This document shows, piece after piece, positions 52,466 to 64,000 of a DNA stretch of 64,000 bases. The translations under genes and the position numbers were made by a program. Source of the DNA: Xylocopa sonorina (taxonomy: Eukaryota; Arthropoda; Insecta; Hymenoptera; Apidae); contig NC_135197.1 in assembly GCF_050948175.1 (NCBI RefSeq), forward strand, positions 8,202,501 through 8,266,500, in the 5' to 3' direction. Below the pieces are notes generated by a model. The model searched no databases, had not been told where the DNA came from, and saw only the letters and a program-made list of their open reading frames with translations. How positions within the stretch are numbered: position 1 is the stretch's first letter; the number at the start of each line of letters is the position of its first letter.

Positions 52466-54249
52466 TGTATAATCGAAACACGTTCCTCCGCTTCTAATCC
52501 GAAAAAAGCGAAGCGCCTGTGACAGTGGTACGTACGGAAACGACACTTGAAAGTTGCCAGATCTCACAAATTACACCGTTTCCCGAAGAAAGATGAAGTA
52601 TGACGATTTTCGAAAAAGACCTTTAAAAATTACACTCTCGTCACTGAAAGTAAAATGTTCTTTGCGATTGTTGAAGCAAGCTATCGAATTATATAGCCGA
52701 ACGCAGGGAGCATTGGAGGGAGTGGATAAACGCGTTGGTCGAGTTATTACATACGGAACTTTGTATATGCGTTGAACAGTAGAGACCAAATGTGGATCAG
52801 CGTAAGAAGAGTATCGAATAACATTTTATTAAAAATTAATACTATGTCCGACCGAGCTCTCCGCAAAAGAAAATTTCTTACTATATATAAATTGTCATTA
52901 ACTTGTCATAATTTGCTTTATTCGAATAAAAACTGAAGGGTATCCTCAAGCGAGCTATTGTTCGTAAGTAATAGACTTCCATATTGAACAATGCGATAGA
53001 AATAGTTAAAGCAAACAAAATTACGTGCTAGCAAAAATAATGAAGAGATTATTCTTTGTCATGTTCGGAGAACGACCATCGGGTATTTTCCTTGGGTATT
53101 CCGTCAAGGATTAGCATCAGTAAGAATACGAAGTTAGAACTACAATGAAGTCTACGTTTAATGATTTTCTGATCAACTTTATATAATTCGTGGAACGTTC
53201 GTGGAATAAATAAAAAATGAATTAATCGATAGATTTTTTTTAAGACTATGAAATAAATTCCTTTAGTAAACCAGTTAAAAGTAAAATTAATATTTTTTGA
53301 AGATAGTTATTGTCACGGATTTTAAAAATAATAGAGGTAGAAGATATAAAGATAGAAAATATATAGTATTTATCATTATACATAATCCTAATAAGAATTT
53401 CTTACTATTGAATTTCGTCTTTGTACAATGCTCTAATTGCTTGTTCATCCGTGTCTTGTAAAAATATCGTGTAATGTATCGTGATATTCATTTCGACATT
53501 AGAGTGATCATACTAATTGAAATGCGGACCGCATTACGACTTCAACCCACTTTATCATTCAGTTATATTGCGAAAAACGGACTGTACAAACTTTCTACCT
53601 TGTCCCTTAGCCTTCATTTTATGTAAATACATGTTTATACCCAATAAAATACAAAGACAATTGTTTTGTATCGTTGAACATTCGTTTTGATGAAATGAAA
53701 ATGAATATGCAGATGTTTAATTAATTTTTACATTTATTATCGCTTTAAAGATCCATTAGTCACTAATATAATTGTAAGAACATTCTCTGATAATGATAAT
53801 TTAATATCTTATAGGCCTTTGTACAGGTAACAAATGTTGACGAATGCGCGTAATTCCTGAGAAAGGAATGCAGTAGTTCATTAAGGCGCATATCTTAGTA
53901 TTTTATCTATATAAGTTACGGAGCATTCCTTGTTTTCAGTTTCAGCACGTAATAACAAGTATTCATTTAATGTACGTATATAAATTTTGATCTTTAATAT
54001 TGGCCAAGTATAAGTGGAAAATTACAATCATTTAATGATGTACAATAATGTCTATATATAAAAAGTGCCAAAATTAAGGATATGAATTTTTATGCGAAAC
54101 AAAAGTATGTGGAAGTAACTTTTTATTTTATATTTCATACAGATCTTTGAAAATTTTCATTGTAGAAAAGTAGAAATTTCTTCAAATTCATCCGCGCTTC
54201 ACGAGTTATCGCATTGTCAACTATTCTTATTTTACGAAATCTTTTCATT
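52466..54249. other. Spacer between the two CSP genes
   Basis: AT-rich, apart from a GC-balanced segment at about 52470-52790 that contains the first CSP's leader and promoter. No further CSP exon or other gene was found; the open frame at 52554-52775 (+) is antisense to the leader. Confidence 0.5.
52689..52695 (-). promoter_or_regulatory. Putative TATA box of the 126-aa CSP gene
   Basis: TATATAA on the minus strand, 224 bases before the start codon. A start site about 30 bases downstream would give a leader of roughly 195 nt. No experimental support. Confidence 0.35.
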
Positions 54250-54944
54250 TTAATTGGCATAATATCGCATGGCTGCGTAACGCTGTAAAATCAAATGCCA
54301 CTCTTGAGGATAATGTTGTTGCATAAATACGATCAACATGCGTGCATGTGCACCTTGCTGAGGTGTGCAATGTTGGCAACGATTGTACACTGCTTCTGGC
54401 AACAATTCTGCAAAAATTATATAATAAAATTTATAAATAATATTAATAAATGATTGAATAAGTACTCGACCTTCTAAATGTGCATATTAAGAAAAAATAA
54501 TGTTGATTCTGCTTAAAATACATATCGAGAACCAAATACCGTTGATCAATCATAACGAAATTTATTTAACAATAACGTACGATTGTTATTGATAAAACGG
54601 CAGAGCAATATATTCAAAGTTGGTAATGCATTTCCATAATTTGATTGAATATATTTCTCATGCAAGATTATATTTATCTTTAATATAAACTTATTGGATA
54701 ATTCAATTATATAATTTCATTTTTTCTAAAAAGTCGATATCGACTGTGAATGAACTAAAAATTTTATATTTCGAATCTTACCACTGATTCTCCTGCCGAT
54801 AGCGTCACAATAACCCCGACCCAAGATACAGTCGATCTGTTTTCGTACGTAACGTTCATTCGTTAGGAGTTTTGAAATATTTTGCGCTCCCGCAAAAGTC
54901 ATCAGTGTGAATACAGCAAAAAGGAAAAGAATTTGTATTTTCAT
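54250..54944 (-). CDS. Chemosensory protein (OS-D/CSP family), short 106-aa form
   Basis: Two exons on the minus strand: 54944-54782 and 54407-54250; 321 nt, 106 residues. The phase-1 intron lies at the same position as in the neighbouring CSP. Signal peptide MKIQILFLFAVFTLMTFAGA, mature start QNISKLLTNERYVRKQ. The cysteine frame C-x6-C-x18-C-x2-C is intact (CILGRGYC ... CQHC). It lacks the usual KYDDVDIERIL-like acidic N-terminal stretch and the KYDPxGxY ending, closing instead with RYAAMRYYAN. The protein is therefore a diverged CSP about 20 residues shorter than its neighbour; ligand and tissue are unknown. A putative TATA box lies about 100 bases upstream. Confidence 0.93.
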
Positions 54945-56324
54945 TTTTAAACCGTATTAAAGTAGAAGTTACCAAATTTGAGCCTGTTGTGCACTAATTC
55001 AAGATCGGGAGAAAACTGCCTCTTTCAAACACCAGAACAAGCCCTTATATTCTATTCCCTGTTTAGGGGTAACAGTTATACGTATAATTATTCCATCTAT
55101 GCATTTAGATATAATAATTTGGTTCTGTAGATTTCACTTTCTAAGTAATTTCTGGAAAGCAATTTTCAGAAAATTATGATAACGTTAACTTTCCACTTTC
55201 TATAAGTATTATAGATAATATCAAAATTCGCATTAGCAAGCTACTAATTTATTCTTGCCTTACTACTTATATGTACTGAAACTGTATTAAAATTTTAATC
55301 GCTTAAAAATATTGTTTTTAAAAAAGATTAATAAATATTCGCGTAAGAACAGAACAGTAGAATAGAATATTTATATATATATACATATGAAAACGTTACT
55401 GCCACATTTAAAAATATTGTTCATTAACTAATATATATGTATATAGCTTAATTTTTTAAATATTTATATACATACAAAGTTATATTTATACATGTATATA
55501 AAATTTTATTTAAACTTATGAAAGTTTTTAGTAATTTTAAATTTATCAAGCTCTGTTGTCGAATTAAGAACTATATGGTAGAATAGTCTAGGCTGTGTAA
55601 TGCAAGGTTCGATAAGTCCTGAATTTTAATATCTAAATTAAAATATTACAATTGAATAAGTAATCAAATATTGGTGATATAATTTAAAGTATTTACAATT
55701 TAAATTTGTTATTTAAGTGAGACATAATAATTTTCCAAACTTATAACTTTGATTTTTAATGTAACCTGCTTTGAGTAGTACGTAGATATAATCGTAAAGC
55801 TAAACAGGACCCAATGTTGTGGAAAGTTAAATGCTGTATTTGTAAATTAGCTAATACATACATATAATAGACGAAAATATGTCATTTGAATTTTCTAAAT
55901 GGATTGAAAATATTGATAACTGTATTCTACGTATAACCTATTAATCTTAGAATTAACTTTAATTTTTCGTTCTGTGTATGTAATATTGAATATGTCTGAT
56001 GATGATTTTACTTGTACATATATTCAGAAATATTTATATCTTTCTAACAGTGTTTAAGGAGTTCTTAATCAACTATATGTGCTGTAAAATGTAAGAGGGC
56101 GATAAATTAATTTGTCATTATACATTAGACAATCGATTTGTCATGACAGCATTAATTTGCAATTAATAAACTATATAAACAACAATTGTGGTAAAACTGT
56201 GATGATGTACGTTTATATATAATAACGGTCATTTCAGTATATTTTGCTAAAAAGAAAAATGTAATTTATAGTCTGTTTGACACAGAATTACTTAAACTTT
56301 AAATATTGTTTGTGACTGTTTTAG
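54945..56324. other. CSP upstream region / GON4L 5' region
   Basis: AT-rich. It should contain the first exon and promoter of the GON4L gene. Candidate starts with a donor in the required phase are ATG at 56077 (donor GTAAGAG at 56091) and ATG at 56202 (donor GTACGT at 56207); I cannot decide between them or exclude an exon farther left. Confidence 0.4.
55044..55050 (-). promoter_or_regulatory. Putative TATA box of the 106-aa CSP gene
   Basis: ATATAAG on the minus strand, 100 bases before the start codon, at a distance that fits a leader of about 70 nt. Confidence 0.45.
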
Positions 56325-59300
56325 GAAGGAATCTTTTAAACAAGATAATATTGTAGAAGAAAATCCATCTCCTTCTTGTATTTCTTTGAACGAACCTACA
56401 AAAAAGTGTAATTTATCGTTTTCATTCAACTTTGATTTTGAAGATGTTAATAGCGATGAATCTTCAGATTCAGAAACTGCTGATTTGCAAATTGACATCT
56501 CGGAGGTTGACAATTATGAGCCATCCTGTAAACACAAAAGAGATACTGTCGAAGAAACTTCATCAGTCATTAATGAAATGGAAGAAGAAATTGAAAGACA
56601 ACTAGATGCTAAAGCAGCTAAAACCAATTTAACAGCCACAAATGTGAAAAATATTTTGAAACATGTTATTACTAATGAACATGTAATGGCAATGGTCAAG
56701 AATCGTCTTTATGATACAAAGGATGATGTACCTTTTGAACCAAAATTAACAAGAGCAAAAGCCAAGTATGTACTAGCATTTGTGTTTTAATGTAGAGAAG
56801 TAATAGAGTAATAAAATGTTTTAATATAGAGAATTAGCAGCAGCTCAAGTTAGTATACCATGGCCAATTACACCTGTGAAGAAAACTTCATCAGAGGTGC
56901 AAGCTCTAATCGAAGAAGAATTACCAGAAGATTCTTCTGATGAAGAATATAATCCAGAACAGGATAAACAAAGTGATGATGAAAGAGAAACAGAAAATTC
57001 TATCAATAGTGATGTAGAATCTCAACCTTCAACACTTGTAAATCATTGCAATTCATCTTCAATTGAACAATCTAAATCGCCAGAAATTCAATATGATCCA
57101 GAAGGAATTTTTAAAATTCCTGGGTAAATTCAATACTTTTAAGTAATAGACATACAAGTACAATACTAGTATTAACTGTATTAACAACATTTTAATTGCA
57201 TAAGTATTATTCTCTTTTAGTATTCCTCATGTTCCAACAGAAGAAGAAAGTATTGGACAAAGAACACGTTCAAAATTTAGTTTAAGTGAAACACCTTTAG
57301 AACAAATTGAACAGGCGTTTATACCACCAGATATAACGACTGATATGTATGATTGGGATTGTGAAGTAGACGAAGATTGGGATAATTTTCTAAAAGAATT
57401 CACTCGGCCATTAACTCAGGAACCTACAGCAGAAGATGATCCAGAAGCAGATCCAGAATATAATATTTTAGAGGATGAAGAAACAGAGTTTTGTATGTGT
57501 AATTTGTTGATTATGAATACAGTTTATAATAATTTATCTTTATACACATAAACACAATTAAATGATATATTTATAGTGGATAAAGAAGAGCTACGAGCTG
57601 ATAAAGCTGTGAAAATTACCCGCAAAGAATTAAATAATTTAATCGCAGAATTATTTGAGTTTGCTGAAACATTCTCAGAACAAGAGCAGGAAATCTCAAA
57701 AAAGAAAAAACCTTCAGAAAATACGAATTCTTCAATTGAAAGTAATATGGTAAGATAAATTAGCATAATTTCTACATTTTAATAAGGAACAAAGTATTAC
57801 ATCTTTAATCGTGGAGTTTAGAATTGTTCTGTAACAGATTTATCACCTACTCATAAAGAACTTGAACTTCCCAAACTATTAAGTTCGTATCAACGAGAGT
57901 TATTAGCAGTTCAATTTCGTCAACATGTTCAACTAGTAGTACAACATTTTACTATGACATATATGCATCCAGTTTTGCACCTTCAGTCGGAAACGTGCAA
58001 ACAAAACTTGAATAGCATAAAGTAAGTTAATACTAAGTATAATCTGTAAATTATAAATTATATAGTGTATTAAATTTACATTGATTTTATGTTATTTGTA
58101 TCAGACATTTGAGTAATGGACCTACTTCTGCATTTAATGTTGCAAATTTAGCTGATGCTTTAAAATTAGTATCCAACTGGGAAAATAAATTTTTAGATAA
58201 CAAATTTGCAGAAGACTATAAAAAGACCATTGTAGATCAGGATACAGAACAAAAGATGTATGACACAAATAGGTGCAAATGTAACTTTCACCCAGAGTTG
58301 AAAAAGTTATTTATAGAAAGCAAAGCTTTAATGTATCCACAACTTTTGCCTGAAATACCTTTTAAAAATGAATACAATAAATTTATACGATATCCATATT
58401 TAAAATCTGAAGAATTGTAAGTAAAGTAAAAAATTGTAAGTTATAAAAAAGTCGTACAATATTTCATGCAAATTTTGTTCTAGTTTAATTGCATTGGGCT
58501 TGGAACAATTTATTCCATTTATTGCATCTAAACCAAGAAAATTTAAAAGTAAGAAAGTTCAACTAATGGATGCAGCAAAGTTAATTGTTGAATACTTAGT
58601 TCCATGCAAAGATCCTGCAAGATTATTACGTTATATTCGAAGACGTCGATTTGCCAAAGATATGAATCCAATAAAAGTAAATAATATGCTATGTATATAA
58701 GTAATATGATATATACATGTAAGTATTGAATCTGACAAAATTTGATTAAATAAATATTTTTGTAGCATTACTTTGAAAAGCAGTGCGCGCCTAGAACAAT
58801 ACATTGTATTGCATTAGAATGTGATCTCAAAGCGCCTAAAGATCAACCAATAAATCTATTACCTTTAGTGTGGCAGAATTATTTGAATAATGTAAGTATT
58901 TAAAACATAATATTATATATACATGTGTATATATTTGATGTTTTATTAGATTTTTCTTTTTTTAATCTGTTTCTTTTGTATATTTTTTAAAGCACAAACA
59001 TATATTGAATTCATATAACGATCTTATGAAAAAAGATTACCCTACGGACGGAAATCATATTTCTGGTTCAAATGGACACTTATCGCGCAATCCGTATATT
59101 AAAATTCTGCCACAAATATTACCTGAAAATACAAATCAGAAAACAATAACTAAAAATATATCAGAAGACAATTTATTTACAAATGAAAGTACTAACTCTG
59201 AGGTTTTGAGAAATATTTCAAATAATGGAACCTATATTAAATTAAATAATTCTAATATAATAAATAAAGATTATAAATCACACTGCAATAATTCTTTAAA

Positions 59301-61999
59301 AATTGTAACAACACAAGAAAGAAAAGAGAAAAGGGATGAACTGGCAGAAGTTCAAAACGATGTACCTGCAAATTCTATTTCATCAGAACAATCAAAGTTT
59401 CCTAAGAAATCTTCTGAAATGATACAAGAATTACCACAGTTACGAAGGACTACCCCTAGATTGGCAAAGACAAGAAGTGCTCAAAATATGAAACGCATGG
59501 CTCAAGTTTTAGGACCGAAAAGCTTATCATCCAATTGTAACACTTTAAAATCCAGAGAAAAAAATGATTTAGATAAAAATTCGGAAAAAATATCAGTTTT
59601 ACCTAAGATTGTCAGTAAATTTATTATTTATTTAAAGAGAGTAACTTGGCCGTTTTTAGTAAGTTTACATATTTTATTCCAGGACAATGAAGATGAAATA
59701 GCGGAATTAATGTTAGCCAGCACTACTATAAAAAAGGACTACATCAGTAGAAAGAAAGCTAAAGAGGCTAGAGAATTAGAAAATATTAAGAGGTTGTTAG
59801 AGTCTGAAAATCCATTAAACGAAGAGGAGAGAAGTTCAAGTATGCGTTTTACTTATTCTTTCTTTCTGTAACTTATTTTATATCTTTTTATTAACTTATT
59901 TTATACAGAATTTGCAGCATCATACCTTCAAAAGTTACATTTGATGTTGGAATCTAATAATCCAGAAATATTTCGATCTGTAATAAAATTATATTTAGAT
60001 TATTATGAAAAATTAGATAGTATCAATCAAATGGTTAACGAATTATCTTTTCCTGATACATCAAGGCTTTTGGAAAATGAAAAAATTATGGAAAAAATTG
60101 CAAAAGACAAAGATGCAATAACTATCGATTTGTATCGGGATGTGTGTGATAAATTACGCGAATATCCCGAACTTTGTACAGATTTTTTGTTGTTTCTAAA
60201 ACCACATCAAGCTGCCATGATGGATAAATCAGTAGAATATATAATGCTTCAAAAAATGAGCGAGTTTATTAATGTAGTTCAAATATATTTTGCTAAACAA
60301 CCATCACGAATAGCAAAAATGATGCAAGCTATTACACAACTGTCATCTGATCCGCAAACAACATTAGAACAAGTTCATGCAACAATGGGTCCCATTCTTA
60401 AAGGGCATCCTTTAGTCATGGACTTATTTTTGCAAATATTACCCACTGCAAAACCCCCAGAAAGGTAACAAATTTTGACAAATATATAATAATGTTTATG
60501 GTAATGAATGCAAAACAAAAATTCAAAAAATAAATAATCTTTCAGTATAAATGTATACTGCAAGCATTAAATATATGTATTTTATTATGTTGTAGTTTAT
60601 TTGCATCACATATGTTTGAGAATTTAACTTGTCCGGTGGGACCACATGATAAGAACAAAGTTTATGTTGAAGATGCACCAGAATTATATGAAAATATAGA
60701 GTTGCCTGTATTAGCATCTCAAGAAGATCCTTATGGTGGAGAAAACTGCAAGTGCAATTGTCACAATAATGATGATTCTGCTTGTAAAAATATTTCTGAA
60801 CATTGTGTATCTTGTGGGACAAGGGTATATTATAGATTCTAATTTCATTTATTTTTCTTATAATTCTTAGAAAATAGCTCTAAATGTTTAATGTATATTA
60901 AAAAAAAAGGTAAAAAATAATTATAATTAACGAGAAAATATTAATTATACAGTTTCTCAATGGAAAAATTTATCTTCAAACGATTGAAGGATTGAGACCC
61001 GCTAAAATTATTTTTCCTGGTGCTGACGCTGAAAAATTGGAAAACATTGCTCGCGTATCTTTGAAAACAGCTGATAAATTTGTTCCTACGATTTTGACTA
61101 GACAGAGAAAAAAATCTTCAAAGAGTGAATTTCATGCTGATGAACAATATCAAAAACCTTGTGTTTCGAAAAGTTCACCTACTAAGGAAAATAAGGAGGA
61201 ACAAGGAGGGAAATTAATTATAAAGACCAAAAGAAATATGTCATCTCCGTCAAAAACTGCAGATCAGAAGAAAAATTTAAAGAGATCAGGAAGTGATATA
61301 AATTACATGAATTCAAATACGAAAAAAATGCGCATGTCACAGTGCAAAAGCAAACGGGAGAAAAAAATGAATAATGGAGATAAACTAAAATGTATAGATT
61401 CGAATGTTAATACTCCTACAAAATCAAATAAACCTACATCCTGCCATTCTATAAATTCTATAGAAAGTACAATAGAAAAGAGTACATCGAATATGGAAAT
61501 TGAGATGCCAAGTAATAGTACAAACAAGGTTGATTTATCTGACAAAATGGAAAATCTTACTGACTTACATACTGATATAAATACTAAACCATGGACGCGA
61601 CAGGAAGATATGATTTTATTGCAAGCTATTAAAAAAGAATATTCCGAAAATTCATTTGCTATGGTCAGTAGAACATTAAAAGATCGTACAGTTGACCAAG
61701 TAAGTCTTTATATATTATTCTATGCAAGATTTTAACTACAGATCGACATAACTAAAAGGGGTAATGCATTATTATGGATACACTTTAAACGTCCCCAAAA
61801 TTATTTTCTCGAAAATAAAGGCTCAAACGCGATTTCATTATTCATCACCTTTTTAGCTTCTAAAATCACACCTTTTATTTATGCCTGGTTGTAGCTGAAC
61901 ATTCTGTATATTTTTAGTATAATGTATCCACATAATACATTTGTGCAGGTTCGAGAAAGATGTGAAACTCTTCTGACTTTGTTAGCAAAAATGATATAG
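56325..61999 (+). CDS. GON4L: GON-4-like chromatin protein (Drosophila mute homologue)
   Basis: Thirteen exons found: 56325-56765, 56830-57123, 57221-57492, 57577-57749, 57822-58021, 58105-58416, 58484-58676, 58766-58891, 58993-59839, 59909-60464, 60596-60824, 60953-61699, 61949-61999. They give about 1480 residues in one frame; the first exon with the start codon is not resolved. The order matches GON4L: acidic N-terminus, the conserved central block (EQAFIPPDITTDMYDWDCE; LLAVQFRQHVQLVVQHFTM; FIPFIASKPRKFKSKKVQL), a disordered stretch, two PAH-like helical repeats in 59909-60464 (SYLQKLHLMLESNNPEIFRS; KLREYPELCTDFLLFLKPHQ), a Cys cluster (CKCNCHNN), and a C-terminal SANT/Myb domain (KPWTRQEDMILLQAI ... 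QVRERCETLL). GON4L proteins are transcriptional corepressors; fly mute is a histone-locus-body component. AATAAA at 62036-62041. Confidence 0.92.
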
Positions 62000-62035
62000 A
62001 TATTTGAAGAAAATACGTTATTATTGAACATCATA

Positions 62036-62041
62036 AATAAA
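62036..62041 (+). promoter_or_regulatory. Polyadenylation signal of GON4L
   Basis: AATAAA 37 bases after the TAG stop. Confidence 0.65.
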
Positions 62042-63938
62042 TTTTACTAGATGAATATAGGTATAAACTATAATAATATTCTTATTAAATATGATATTAA
62101 AATCTGTGCTTCTCTATTAACTTAAAGATTTCTTTCATTAGTTGTATAACTGACTTTTTCGGAATGAAAATCACTACATAAACTTAAGAAGATACAAACC
62201 AAATGCAAATCAGATACATTGAATAAAATGCTTTTCAATAGAAGACAGATACACGGGTATGATATATCAGATGCACGTTTTCAATATTTAAAGTTTTAAT
62301 TTCTAAATTCTTAAACTTTTTAAATTTTTCAGAAGTTGGAAACAATAATTTATTGTCATATTAATAATATTGGTCAGAAAACATACTTCATAGGTTTGTA
62401 TTTAAATATATTATGAAAATATATTACAAAAAGTATGATGCTCATAAAGTAAACATTATAAAAGTATATTGTTATTTCTATGCAATGCATTTAATATATG
62501 CTATATCTTGTTTGATTTTATGAAAAAGGTATGTGTGAAAATGAGCAAAATTTATTTATTGAATTTATGAAAAAATGTCTTAAAAAACTATTATAAATAT
62601 TTGGCAAATATAACATACAGAATAGTTCCATTATTACATGTTACAAATTATTTATATTTATGTATATAGCACACATATACAAAATTTATTTACAAAAGTA
62701 TTAACCTTACAAATTTTTTAATTAAACGTATCTATCGATATTATGACATACTATTTTGGTAACTTACAATTGAAAAATCACTAATTATTTTAACTCAAGC
62801 ACTTTATAGCATTATATCGTGATATTTAGCGCATATTTTTATATTTATTGACTAATATTAATAATTTATTTTTTATAACCACAGAAATTAATATTTATAA
62901 CATTTTGTTTACTCCAAAAAATAATTTCATGAAATAAATTCATTAATTTATTTTTGCAAAAATTTCTATAAACATGAACATTTTTATTCCCACTATTACC
63001 ATATAATCTTATAGCAGAAATACAAAACAATACATGAAATTCATTTATTATATAAATTTAAAAGATTATGGTCAAATGATTAGTTTGTTTAAAAACTTGA
63101 TACATCTAAAATTATATAAATGTTTCAATCTAAATTTAATATTGGAGTTTCCAAAATCCAACTACATAAAAATTTTAAATAATTCAGTCTTATTTCATTT
63201 GATATTTTTAGTTTATATAACTGAATAATTAATTATTTAATTAAATTTTCTTATTAAATAGTTTTGGTTCAAATATAAATAATAATAATTGTTATATTGA
63301 ACATAACTTTAATTAAGGTTAAAAGATTTTCAAATTTATATAGTATATAATATGTGCTATTAATAACTTAAAAAATAAATTGTTATATATATATATTTGT
63401 TCATACATGTCCATATATATATTCGACAATTCGTTCAATATATTATACAAAGTACAAATAGTCTAATATTTATTTCCATAGTGACTTTTATGTACATAAA
63501 CAATCTTCAACAATTAAAATTTCATAAAAATACTGTAACATAAATATTTATAACTCATGTTAGCGTATTTCTATGAAATCTCATACTTGTTACGTCTCTT
63601 ACAATTTTTTATACATCCATCTTAATAATAAATACAAACATGTTAAATGAAACATAAGAAAAGAGTATACAAATATTTCTTGTTTTTCAAAATCTGTGAA
63701 AATAACAAAGTATGTTACCATAATATGTACACTGGATAAATTATTTTATCACAATATGGAACGTCGTTGCAGTACATATTGGAACGATCGTTTTCTGATC
63801 AGGACCATGATTTTCGTCAGTGTATATTGTAGGCAAATGTACAACTCGTGTAAATTGTATTCACATAACGTGAATCAAAATTTCTTTTTGTACAAATTAT
63901 CCACATAGTACATGTTTAAAAAAAATAAGAAAAATATT
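62042..63938. other. AT-rich intergenic stretch
   Basis: Very AT-rich, with short TA runs near 63386-63420. No splice-bounded coding exon was seen. It may include a long 3' UTR of the minus-strand gene at the right edge. Confidence 0.5.
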
Positions 63939-64000
63939 TTAAAGTACTTCCATGCTATCTATGTCTATGCCAATATCAAGGAAATCGTCTCCATAGTCTT
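63939..64000 (-). CDS. C-terminal end of an unidentified gene (partial)
   Basis: The last 62 bases, read on the minus strand, give an open frame DYGDDFLDIGIDIDSMEVL ending in TAA (63941-63939). The acidic, regular composition and the sharp drop to AT-rich DNA after the stop resemble a real C-terminus. The fragment is too short to name a family, and a chance frame cannot be excluded. Confidence 0.35.
   Translation of the reverse strand, partial: DYGDDFLDIGIDIDSMEVL

Noticed and set aside
52466..52567. Longer N-terminus for the 126-aa chemosensory protein
   Set aside because: It would place 34 polar residues before an obvious signal peptide; the ATG at 52465 is used.
57524..57766. Minus-strand 80-codon frame rich in Phe and Ser
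   Set aside because: Antisense to a Lys/Glu-rich exon of GON4L.

Overview
The window looks like chromosomal DNA of an insect, most probably an aculeate hymenopteran and perhaps a bee. This rests on AT-rich intergenic DNA, many short GT-AG introns, a chemosensory-protein pair, a venom/haemolymph-type CLIP serine protease pair, a CPAP1-type chitin-binding protein and a selenoprotein T gene with Cys in place of Sec. The species assignment is inference. No bacterial, viral or CRISPR-like content was seen. Gene models were built by hand from splice sites. Ten of the twelve protein-coding models are complete from start to stop in a continuous reading frame; GON4L lacks its first exon and one gene runs off the right edge.

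Left part (1-9.05 kb, + strand): a tandem duplication of about 4.2 kb carries two five-exon CLIP-domain serine protease genes. Both keep the full catalytic triad and a trypsin-type pocket Asp. Their exons differ more than their introns, changes are mostly replacements, and the zymogen activation site is completely different in the two copies. A perfect 373-bp direct repeat follows and overlaps the 3' end of the next gene. From 9.03 to 14.93 kb (- strand) lies a secreted or membrane-anchored protein with one CBM14 domain and a Thr/Ser-rich tail of about 1.4 kb residues, encoded mostly by one 4.5-kb exon. A tRNA-Phe gene sits at 15.2 kb.

Middle (15.3-26 kb): more than 10 kb with no convincing protein gene. 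Parts are GC- and CpG-richer than the rest, and it holds a (CATA)n microsatellite. It may carry a distant promoter or noncoding transcripts, but I cannot show this.

Right part (26-64 kb): densely packed conserved cellular genes. They are CTTNBP2/Nausicaa (-) head to head with APC7 (+), PABIR/FAM122 (-), SelT-like (-), ANKRD13C (-), BTBD9 (-) head to head with CDK10 (+), two chemosensory proteins in tandem (-), GON4L/mute (+), and the last codons of an unidentified gene (-) at the right edge. These are unrelated housekeeping functions (actin regulation, anaphase-promoting complex, PP2A inhibition, ER redox, receptor biogenesis, ubiquitin adaptor, cell-cycle kinase, chromatin), as is usual in insect gene-dense regions. 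The most notable signals are the protease pair and the 373-bp repeat.
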